A stretch of DNA of 10,997 bases from Rhodobacterales bacterium (GTDB lineage Bacteria > Pseudomonadota > Alphaproteobacteria > Rhodobacterales > Rhodobacteraceae). The translations under genes were made by a program, and so were the position numbers. Below, in pieces: positions 5,980-10,997 of this stretch. The stretch lies in contig JAAFHS010000040.1 of assembly GCA_013298485.1 (NCBI GenBank), forward strand, positions 1 to 10,997, given 5' to 3'. Under the pieces are notes generated by a model, which saw only the letters and a program-made list of their open reading frames with translations, was not told the origin of the DNA and did no database searches. Position 1 is the first letter of the stretch, and each line of letters begins with the position of its first letter.

Positions 5980-7244
5980 GGATTTCGCATCATACGGCGC
6001 GCAATCAGCAGGGCGGCGGGGCCTGCGAGAAGACTGATGGCGAGGCCGAGACGGGCGGCATCGGCCATGATCCCGGCGGGCAGGGTCCATGGCAGGCCAA
6101 GGGCGGGGGCGGTGAAGGCGATGCCGAAGAGGGGGGCAGCGCAGATCATGTCGCGCCGGGTCAGGTGCAACAGCGGGTTGTTCATGTTGAGGCGTGCAAT
6201 GATGCGCGCACCGATCAGCAGCCCGGCAGGCTTGCCCACCCAAAGGGCGGCCAGTGTCACCAGCGTGAGGGTGGCAAAGCCCGCAAGGTCGATGGCGCCG
6301 TAGGTCAGGCCAAAGGCAAAGATGGCGGCGGTCGCGGGCCAGATCAGCAGATGGGCCAGGCGGTTCAGGGGATCATGCAGCAGACCTTCGGCTTCGGCAA
6401 AGAGGCCGAAGCTGCGGTCGGCATGGGCGATGGCGGGCAGGATGGGCAAGAGGCCCAAAGCACCGGGCAGGCCTGCAGCGAGGATCCCCATCCACGAGGC
6501 GAGGCCGGCCAGGATATAGGGCCAGATGAGGTGGCCGCGTTTGCGGTCCTGCAGGCTGGCCCCTTCGCGCAAGGCATGGCCAAAGCGCCACCAGACGACA
6601 AGGGCGGCCGCGGCGGGCAGCAGCAGCCAGAGCGGGCGCAGGTCATGGTCGGGGGCGGTGAGCCCTGCGATGACAAGGGCCAGCAGGGTTTCGGCGATAC
6701 TGATGAGCAGCAGCAGTTTCAGGGCAGGATGGCCGCCGCCAAAGATCATGCGGCCAAAGGCATAGCACAGGACCACATCACTGCCGATCGGTGCGGACCA
6801 GCCAAGGCCCGCGGGCAGATCTTCGCGCAGTCCGAAAAGGAGGGCGAGGATGACCCAGACGAGGCTGGCCCCGGCGATTCCGCAGATCATGAGGGCCAGG
6901 GGACCGATGACATGGCGGCCCGACAGGGCACCGCGTTCAAGGGTGATCGCCTCCCACAGCTCTTTCGCGATCAGGGCGATGAAGAGGGCCATCAGGCCTT
7001 CGCCGACAAGAAAGGCCGGGGTGAGCAGGATGGCGTGCGCGCCCATCCAGTCTAGCAGTCTGGCGGCGATGGGTGGCCACAGTTCAATTTCGCGCAGCCA
7101 TATCGGTAGACTGTCGCCCATGATCCGCCATTCAACGAAATCATAATAGCTGCCGGGCGAAAGGTTCACCCAGAGCGTGGCAAGACCCGCACCACACAGA
7201 AGGGCGATGGCAAAGCGGTTCAGCGCGGGGGAGACGCGGTACAT
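5973..7244 (-). CDS. NhaA-family Na+/H+ antiporter homologue with altered core
   Basis: A 423-residue polytopic membrane protein with about 11-12 hydrophobic segments. It is recognised as NhaA-like by GEGLMALFIALIAKEL (81-96; E. coli NDGLMAVFFLLVGLEV), GWSAPIGSD (148-156; E. coli GWAIPAATD), PALKLLLL (173-180), and VGKPAGLLIG (336-345; E. coli IGKPLGISLF) followed by PLFGIAFTAP (371-380). NhaA exchanges protons for Na+ across the inner membrane. Asp156 matches E. coli Asp133 and Lys338 matches Lys300. However, the adjacent Asp163-Asp164 pair that binds ion and protons is absent: the matching segment reads ISIAETLLAL, with Glu185-Thr186. Transport may be altered in ion, stoichiometry or activity. 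The frame is open to 7508, but the upstream 88 residues are R/H/P-rich non-membrane sequence, so ATG 7244, directly before the first membrane helix, is chosen. It lacks a clear ribosome binding site. It is divergent from the UDG-like gene. Confidence 0.8.
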   Translation of the reverse strand: MYRVSPALNRFAIALLCGAGLATLWVNLSPGSYYDFVEWRIMGDSLPIWLREIELWPPIAARLLDWMGAHAILLTPAFLVGEGLMALFIALIAKELWEAITLERGALSGRHVIGPLALMICGIAGASLVWVILALLFGLREDLPAGLGWSAPIGSDVVLCYAFGRMIFGGGHPALKLLLLISIAETLLALVIAGLTAPDHDLRPLWLLLPAAAALVVWWRFGHALREGASLQDRKRGHLIWPYILAGLASWMGILAAGLPGALGLLPILPAIAHADRSFGLFAEAEGLLHDPLNRLAHLLIWPATAAIFAFGLTYGAIDLAGFATLTLVTLAALWVGKPAGLLIGARIIARLNMNNPLLHLTRRDMICAAPLFGIAFTAPALGLPWTLPAGIMADAARLGLAISLLAGPAALLIARRMMRNPG

Positions 7245-7355
7245 GGTTTTTTCTGCGAGGCCGGGCCCGATGGGGCATGGATGTTTCGCTAGCGCGGCGG
7301 CGTGCGGTCTGCAAGGATACGGCGCGGGGAAAATCGGGGTGTTGCCGGGTTGCCG

Positions 7356-7937
7356 ATGCCGTTGGAACAAGCAATCCGCGACTGCCGCCTGTGTACGGCG
7401 CGGTTTGCGGCGACAGCGACGGCGCATGTGCCGCGCCCGGTGGTGTGGTTCCGCCCCACGGCGCGCCTGCTGATCGCGGGACAGGCGCCCGGGGCAAGGG
7501 TGCATCAATCAGGCCAGCCCTTTACGGATGCCAGCGGCGAGCGGCTGCGCGACTGGCTGGGTCTGGCGCCGGAGGCGTTTTATGATCGGGACCGGGTGGC
7601 GATTGTGCCGATGGCATTCTGTTTTCCGGGGTACAATGCGGCGGGGGCGGACCTGCCGCCACCGGCCATCTGCGCGAAAACATGGCGTGGGCCGGTGATG
7701 GCAACCCTGCCGGATGTGCAGATGACCGTACTGGTGGGCGGGGCGGCGATGCGCTGGCATCTGGGGCCGGGGGCGGTTGCGGGCATGGTGGCAGCGTGGC
7801 GGGTGCATGCGGCACGCGGCCTGTGGCCGCTGCCGCACCCCAGCTGGCGCAACACGGGCTGGTTGCGGCGCAATCCATGGTTTGAGACTGAGGTGCTGCC
7901 TGCGTTGCGGGCGGCGGTGCGACAAGTGATGACTTGA
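7356..7937 (+). CDS. Uracil-DNA-glycosylase-family protein with a four-cysteine pattern
   Basis: A 193-residue member of the uracil-DNA glycosylase superfamily, close to the small HI_0220.2-like group. Motif 1 is GQAPGARVHQSGQPF (42-56), the equivalent of the family 4/5 GEAPG loop, and motif 2 is PLPHPSWRNTGW (158-169), carrying the HPS triad. Cysteines 10 and 13 (IRDCRLC), 89 (MAFCFPG) and 106 (PAICAKTW) follow a C-x2-C-xn-C-x16-C arrangement like that of the 4Fe-4S cluster in family 4 enzymes. Removal of uracil or another altered base from DNA is plausible but not proven for this subgroup. The frame is open back to 7302; ATG 7356 is chosen because the family starts with the IRDC..C segment shortly after it. 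The ribosome binding site is weak. It is divergent from the nhaA-like gene (111 bp between starts) and 45 bp before the SseB gene, possibly co-transcribed with it. Confidence 0.82.
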   Translation: MPLEQAIRDCRLCTARFAATATAHVPRPVVWFRPTARLLIAGQAPGARVHQSGQPFTDASGERLRDWLGLAPEAFYDRDRVAIVPMAFCFPGYNAAGADLPPPAICAKTWRGPVMATLPDVQMTVLVGGAAMRWHLGPGAVAGMVAAWRVHAARGLWPLPHPSWRNTGWLRRNPWFETEVLPALRAAVRQVMT

Positions 7938-7982
7938 AGCGCACCGCCTGGGGGGGTAGGCCACCGGGCGAGGAGCGCACCG

Positions 7983-8762
7983 ATGACCCTGCTGGATGAT
8001 GCCTATGCCGCGATGGCGGCGCGCAGTGATGATGATGCGGCGCGCCTGCGCTATTACGCGCGGCTGTCGGATGGCGAGATGGTGATGCTGCTGGAGCATG
8101 AGGTGACGCAGGGCCGTGTGGTGCCGCGCATCTTTGATCTGCAGGATGGGCCGGTGGTCTTGATCTTTGATAGTGAGGAAAAGCTGGCGGGGTTTGCAGC
8201 GGGGGCGGCACCTTATGTGGCGCTGCCGGGGCGGGTGATTGCGCAGCAGCTGGCGGGGCAGGGGATCGGGCTGGGGGTGAACATGGGGGCGGCGTCGATG
8301 ATGCTGTTTCCCCCCGATGCGGTCGATTGGCTGGCGGGCACGCTGGACGGTGATCTGGCCGAGGATGAGGCGCGCCCGGTGCTGTTTCATGCGCCGGACG
8401 GGGTGCCGGACATCGTGGTGGCGGCGCTGGAGACAAAGCTTGTCTCGGCTGCGGGCATGGCGGGGCAGGGCCTGCTGTGCGGAGTGACTTATGCGGACGG
8501 GCGGCGGGGGCATATGTTTGCGTTCATCGACGCCGCCGCAGAGCGGGAGGCGATGCTGGCGCGCGCGGTGGCGGAGGCGCTGATCTTTTCGGGGGTTGAG
8601 GCGGGCGAGATTGATGTGACATTTCTGCGCACGGGCGATGCGGGGGTTGCGGCGATGGCGGGGCTGGCGCGCGGGTTTGATCTGACGCTGCCCGATGCGC
8701 CCGCGCGCGTGGCACCGCAACCCCCGGGGACGGACAGGATGAAGCCACCGATTTTGCGGTAA
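7983..8762 (+). CDS. SseB-domain protein
   Basis: A 259-residue soluble, acidic protein resembling the SseB N-terminal-domain family (PF07179; enhanced serine sensitivity protein, not the type III secretion SseB). Supporting features are the start LLDDAYAAMAARSDDDAARLRYYARLSDGEM, the strand region VVPRIFDLQDGPVVLIFDSEEKLAGFA, and the GIGLGVNMGAASMMLFPPDAVDWL segment that corresponds to the family's 'g..l.iNpg' region. The C-terminal part has a second alpha/beta region and ends in a Pro-rich tail. No membrane segment or catalytic motif is visible, and the molecular role of the family is unknown. ATG 7983 has AGGAG (7971-7975) seven bases upstream. It lies 45 bp downstream of the UDG-like gene on the same strand, and 153 bp before rplM, which has its own promoter. 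Confidence 0.75.
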   Translation: MTLLDDAYAAMAARSDDDAARLRYYARLSDGEMVMLLEHEVTQGRVVPRIFDLQDGPVVLIFDSEEKLAGFAAGAAPYVALPGRVIAQQLAGQGIGLGVNMGAASMMLFPPDAVDWLAGTLDGDLAEDEARPVLFHAPDGVPDIVVAALETKLVSAAGMAGQGLLCGVTYADGRRGHMFAFIDAAAEREAMLARAVAEALIFSGVEAGEIDVTFLRTGDAGVAAMAGLARGFDLTLPDAPARVAPQPPGTDRMKPPILR

Positions 8763-8771
8763 ATTTTTGGG

Positions 8772-8812
8772 GTATTATATTACCTATTTTGCAAGGCCAT
8801 GATTTTGCAAGA
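8772..8812 (+). repeat. AT-rich palindrome and paired direct repeat upstream of the rplM promoter
   Basis: Just after the SseB gene lie an imperfect palindrome GGTATTATATTACC (8772-8785; 12 of 14 positions symmetric) and two exact copies of ATTTTGCAAG (8787-8796 and 8803-8812), 16 bp start to start. The segment is strikingly AT-rich in a GC-rich neighbourhood and ends about 20 bp before the -35 box of rplM. An UP-element or regulator site is possible; nothing identifies the binding protein. Confidence 0.4.
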
Positions 8813-8832
8813 ATTTAAGTGGGTTGTGCGTC

Positions 8833-8861
8833 TTGACGATAGACGCGCCATGCCCGATAAG
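8833..8861 (+). promoter_or_regulatory. Promoter of the rplM-rpsI operon
   Basis: TTGACG (8833-8838) and GATAAG (8856-8861) are separated by 17 bases. The -35 matches the sigma-70 consensus at five of six positions. Predicted transcription starts near 8868, giving a leader of about 48 bases before the rplM start codon that includes the hairpin at 8878-8894. Confidence 0.6.
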
Positions 8862-8877
8862 CCGCCATCCGCGTTCA

Positions 8878-8894
8878 GGGGGCGATCTGCCCCC
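8878..8894 (+). promoter_or_regulatory. Leader hairpin of the rplM mRNA
   Basis: GGGGGC (8878-8883) pairs perfectly with GCCCCC (8889-8894) around GATCT, ending 21 bases before the rplM start. It sits inside the predicted 5' leader, and no T-run follows. By position it could be part of an autoregulatory L13 or S9 binding structure, as rplM leaders are known targets of ribosomal-protein feedback in several bacteria. It has not been compared with a leader family here. Confidence 0.4.
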
Positions 8895-8915
8895 CAACCC
8901 AAATGGACCTGACCG

Positions 8916-9380
8916 ATGAAAACCTTTACCGCTACGCCGGCGGACATCGCGAAGAAGTGGATCCTGATTGATGCCGAAGGCATTGTTCTGGGTCGCCTCG
9001 CCACGATCGTCGCCAATATCCTGCGCGGCAAGAACAAGCCGACCTTCACGCCGCACATGGACATGGGTGACAATGTGATTGTCATCAATGCCGACAAGAT
9101 CCAGATGACGGGCAACAAGCGCGCCGACAAGATCTATTACTGGCACACCGGGCATCCGGGCGGGATCAAGCAGCGCACGGCACGTCAGGTGCTGGAAGGC
9201 GCGCATCCCGAACGCGTGGTCGAAAAGGCCGTGGAACGGATGATCACCCGCAACCGCCTGGGGCGTGTGCAGATGGCGAACCTGCGTGTCTACGCCGGTG
9301 CGGTGCATCCGCATGAAGCCCAGCAGCCCACTGTCCTTGATGTGGGCGCGATGAACCCGAAGAACACGCGGAGCGCATGA
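8916..9380 (+). CDS. rplM: 50S ribosomal protein L13
   Basis: L13 (154 residues, slightly longer than the E. coli 142) is an early-assembling large-subunit protein that binds 23S rRNA. Conserved segments: KKWILIDAEGIVLGRLAT (13-30), LRGKNKPTFTPHMDMGDNV (36-54), INADKIQMTGNK (57-68), YYWHTGHPGG (74-83), and MITRNRLGRVQMANLRVYAG (109-128), which is the family signature block. The C-terminal tail HEAQQPTVLDVG is typical. The ATG at 8916 fits the family start; the ribosome binding site is weak (GGAC at 8906-8909). The stop codon overlaps the first ATG of the rpsI frame, the usual coupling of this pair. Confidence 0.98.
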   Translation: MKTFTATPADIAKKWILIDAEGIVLGRLATIVANILRGKNKPTFTPHMDMGDNVIVINADKIQMTGNKRADKIYYWHTGHPGGIKQRTARQVLEGAHPERVVEKAVERMITRNRLGRVQMANLRVYAGAVHPHEAQQPTVLDVGAMNPKNTRSA

Positions 9381-9382
9381 GC

Positions 9383-9874
9383 ATGGCCGATATCAAATCC
9401 CTGGATGATCTGAAGGCCGCCGTTGGTGGCAGCACGCCGGACGCGGCTGCGCCGATGGCTGCCCCGCGTGTGGCTGTGCGCGATGCGCAGGGCCGGGCCT
9501 ATGCGACAGGCAAGCGCAAGAATGCGATCGCACGGGTCTGGATCAAGCCAGGCTCGGGCAAAGTCGTGGTCAACGGCAAGACAATGGCGGAATATTTCGC
9601 GCGCCCGGTGCTGCAGATGATCCTGCGACAGCCGTTCACGGTGGCAGGCGTGGAAGGTCAGTTCGACGTGATGGCGACAGTTGTGGGTGGCGGATTGTCG
9701 GGGCAGGCGGGTGCGGTCAAGCACGGCGTGTCGAAGGCGCTGCAACTGTATGAGCCGTCTTTGCGCGGTGCGCTGAAGGCAGCAGGCTTCCTGACACGCG
9801 ACAGCCGCGTGGTGGAACGCAAGAAATACGGCAAGGCAAAAGCGCGGAAGAGCTTCCAGTTCTCCAAGCGCTGA
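9383..9874 (+). CDS. rpsI: 30S ribosomal protein S9
   Basis: S9 (163 residues from this start) sits in the head of the small subunit, and its C-terminal tail reaches the P-site tRNA. Seen: YATGKRKNAIARVWIKPG (40-57), the signature GGGLSGQAGAVKHGVSKAL (102-120), FLTRDSRVVERKKYGKAKA (136-154) and the invariant terminal SKR. An alanine-rich N-terminal extension of about 35 residues (1-36) relative to the 130-residue E. coli protein is common in alphaproteobacteria. ATG 9383 is preferred because GGAG (9370-9373) is then nine bases upstream; ATG 9377 would overlap the rplM stop as ATGA but leave only three bases of spacing. Either start is possible. Confidence 0.97.
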   Translation: MADIKSLDDLKAAVGGSTPDAAAPMAAPRVAVRDAQGRAYATGKRKNAIARVWIKPGSGKVVVNGKTMAEYFARPVLQMILRQPFTVAGVEGQFDVMATVVGGGLSGQAGAVKHGVSKALQLYEPSLRGALKAAGFLTRDSRVVERKKYGKAKARKSFQFSKR

Positions 9875-9892
9875 GTTCAGGCGGACATGCGG

Positions 9893-9921
9893 AAAAGGCC
9901 CGGCGATTGCCGGGCCTTTTT
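9893..9921 (+). terminator. Rho-independent terminator of rplM-rpsI, probably bidirectional
   Basis: AAAAGGCCCGGC (9893-9904) and GCCGGGCCTTTT (9909-9920) form a perfect 12-base-pair stem with a GATT loop and a T-run of five, 18 bases after the rpsI stop. Because an A-run lies on the other side, the same structure can terminate minus-strand transcripts from the DUF1127 gene, which ends at 9941. Confidence 0.92.
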
Positions 9922-9940
9922 CATTGCGGTGGCGTCTGGT

Positions 9941-10156
9941 TCAGCCGCGCCAGAAGGGTTTGTCGCATTCGGACCGGGCGATATGCGGGGTCAGGCCGAT
10001 ATCGTGCAGCAGATGCGGATCAAGGCGGGCAAGGTCGCGGCGGGTCTGACGGCGGATTTCCCAGGTCAGGACAGCTTGCGCCAGCGCGAAGGCTGCGCGC
10101 GAAAGCGGCGGCAGCGGGGCTGTGGCGGAGCGGTCAATTCCGGACATCATGGCCAT
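9941..10156 (-). CDS. DUF1127 small protein
   Basis: A 71-residue protein whose second half is a DUF1127 domain: an amphipathic helix (TWEIRRQTRRDLARL, 31-45), DPHLLHDIGLTPHIARSEC (46-64) and the closing KPFWR (66-70). The family's small arginine-rich proteins are common in alphaproteobacteria; some have been tied to phosphate or nutrient stress, RNA metabolism and sRNA-linked regulation, but none of this is shown here. The frame is open further upstream to 10408, but ATG 10156 has AAGGTG (complement of 10162-10167) five bases ahead; ATG 10150 and 10147 are alternatives. The gene is divergent from a MocR-type regulator with an operator-like repeat array between them, suggesting it is that regulator's target. 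Confidence 0.85.
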   Translation of the reverse strand: MAMMSGIDRSATAPLPPLSRAAFALAQAVLTWEIRRQTRRDLARLDPHLLHDIGLTPHIARSECDKPFWRG

Positions 10157-10167
10157 GGGATCACCTT

Positions 10168-10259
10168 TTGTATTGATACAATGACGCGAGTAGCGTAACG
10201 TAAAGATACAATATGGGTGCAGCAGGTGCGAGGGAAACATTGTGGCAGATACAATATGG
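10168..10259 (+). promoter_or_regulatory. Three phased GATACAAT repeats: candidate MocR operator
   Basis: The first copy (10175-10182) lies inside a perfect palindrome TTGTAT-TG-ATACAA (10168-10181). The second and third share the longer identical string GATACAATATGG at 10205-10216 and 10248-10259. Copies are 30 and 43 bp apart, close to three and four helical turns, so all face the same side of the DNA. The third lies within codons 3-6 of the regulator gene. MocR/GntR regulators are known to bind spaced direct repeats near divergent promoters, so this array is probably an autoregulatory site. TACAAT within the repeat also resembles a -10 box. Confidence 0.6.
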
Positions 10260-10997
10260 ATGCCTGACCTGACACAATTCGCCGGACCAAAGTATCTGGC
10301 GCTGAGCCGGGCGCTGCGGGCGGCGATTGTGGACGGCGCGCTGGCCCCGCATGCGCAACTGCCGACGGTGCGGGATCTGGCCTGGCAGCTGAAGGTGACG
10401 CCGGGCACGGTGGCGCGGGCCTATCAGATGGCGACGCAGGACGGGTTGCTGGCGGCGGTGGTGGGACGCGGCACGTTTGTGGCGGGGGCCGCCCCGCGTC
10501 TGGGGCCGCAAACCTCGCTTTACACCGACCGGGCGGGATCGGCGACCAGCGGGCCGGTGGATTTGCGCCCGCCGCTACTGCCCGATGTGGGGCAGGGGGC
10601 GGCCTTTGCGCAGGCGATGCAGGTGATTGCGCAGAAACCGGGACTGGACTGGCAGGATTATCCGACGCAATCGGGCGAGGCCCCGTTGCGTGCGGCGATC
10701 TGTGACTGGGTGGCGGACCGCGCGCTTGGGGATTTCAGCGCAGATGACATCGCGCTGACGCATGGCGGGCAAAGTGCCCTGCTGACGATCATGCTGTGCT
10801 GCCTGCGGGGTGATCGGCCCGTGGTGCTGGTGGAAGAGCTGGCCTATGCGGGGTTTCGCTATGCGGCCCGTCTGGCGCGGGCGGAGGTGGTGGGGCTGGA
10901 ACTGGACAGTGAAGGGGTGATCCCCGACAGCCTGGAGGCCGCATGCCGGCGGCACCGCCCGCAGATCCTGTGCCTGACACCCGAGGCACAGAACCCG
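10242..10997 (+). CDS. MocR-family transcriptional regulator, GntR HTH fused to aminotransferase-like domain (partial, 3' end outside)
   Basis: The first 252 residues of a GntR-type winged helix fused to a fold-type-I, PLP-dependent aminotransferase-like domain. The DNA-binding part covers about 16-82, with YLALSRALRAAIVDGALAPH (19-38), LPTVRDLAWQLKVTPGTVARAY (40-61) and VVGRGTFVAG (73-82). A linker follows, then the aminotransferase part with YPTQSGEAPLRAAICDWV (140-157), LTHGGQSALL (172-181) and LTPEAQNP (245-252), where the window ends. The PLP-binding lysine lies outside, so cofactor binding cannot be judged. Such regulators sense PLP, amino acids or taurine-like ligands. The start is GTG 10242, preceded by GAGGGA (10230-10235) with six bases of spacing; ATG 10260 is a weaker alternative. 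It is divergent from the DUF1127 gene across 85 bp. Confidence 0.9.
   Translation, partial: MADTIWMPDLTQFAGPKYLALSRALRAAIVDGALAPHAQLPTVRDLAWQLKVTPGTVARAYQMATQDGLLAAVVGRGTFVAGAAPRLGPQTSLYTDRAGSATSGPVDLRPPLLPDVGQGAAFAQAMQVIAQKPGLDWQDYPTQSGEAPLRAAICDWVADRALGDFSADDIALTHGGQSALLTIMLCCLRGDRPVVLVEELAYAGFRYAARLARAEVVGLELDSEGVIPDSLEAACRRHRPQILCLTPEAQNP

Noticed and set aside
5931..7055. A 374-codon plus-strand frame opposite the nhaA-like gene
   Set aside because: Composition is Gly/Gln/Asp/Ala repeats with no domain; the opposite strand encodes a membrane protein with NhaA motifs.
7245..7508. N-terminal extension of the nhaA-like frame to 7508
   Set aside because: The extra 88 residues are basic and Pro/His-rich, do not resemble NhaA, and overlap the start of the UDG-like gene on the other strand.
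7509..8720. A 403-codon open frame on the minus strand opposite the UDG-like and SseB-domain genes
   Set aside because: Its product is extremely rich in Arg, His, Pro and Gln with no recognisable motif, and it covers two plus-strand genes with good family matches and, for one, a clear ribosome binding site. It is a GC-bias shadow.
1..10997. CRISPR array, mobile element, toxin-antitoxin pair or defence system
   Set aside because: No regularly spaced direct repeats of suitable length, transposase, integrase or recognised defence-protein domains were seen on either strand.

Overview
The window looks like a GC-rich alphaproteobacterial chromosome segment, most likely from the Rhodobacteraceae (Roseobacter group). 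The evidence is the GC-rich codon use, the extended N-terminus of ribosomal protein S9, the family make-up, and small proteins such as the DUF1127 protein next to a MocR-type regulator. No phage, insertion sequence, CRISPR array, tRNA or rRNA gene was found. The species cannot be named from the sequence alone.

Left part (1-2578): the 3' end of a YhiN/HI0933-type flavoprotein gene; a 225-bp gap with a hairpin and a tiny ORF; a dienelactone-hydrolase-like alpha/beta hydrolase starting at TTG (379-960); a 488-bp stretch with no convincing gene; a YdeI/DUF1801-type protein (1449-2072); and, convergent to it, a PhnB-type VOC-fold protein (2099-2578, minus).

Centre (2707-5794, minus strand): a tight operon transcribed in the order kpsT-like ATPase, KpsE-like inner-membrane export protein, kdsA. 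The first two genes overlap by 23 bp and the next pair is separated by 9 bp. Together they suggest ABC-transporter-dependent (group 2/3-like) capsule export linked to synthesis of the Kdo precursor, since such capsules are carried on a Kdo-containing lipid anchor. The permease (kpsM) is not in the window. Upstream is a divergent NhaA-family antiporter (5973-7244, minus) whose membrane core lacks the usual adjacent Asp pair.

Right part (7356-10997, plus strand except one gene): a small four-cysteine uracil-DNA-glycosylase-like protein, an SseB-domain protein, and the ribosomal operon rplM-rpsI. That operon has a good sigma-70-type promoter, a leader hairpin and a strong rho-independent terminator. 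It is followed by a DUF1127 small protein (minus) divergent from a MocR-family GntR/aminotransferase regulator that runs off the end. The 85-bp space between these two and the start of the regulator gene hold three phased copies of GATACAAT, a strong candidate operator.

Most of the window is ordinary housekeeping and envelope content. The items most worth following are the MocR/DUF1127 operator array, the altered NhaA core, the long cytoplasmic extension of the KpsE-like protein, and the repeats in front of rplM.
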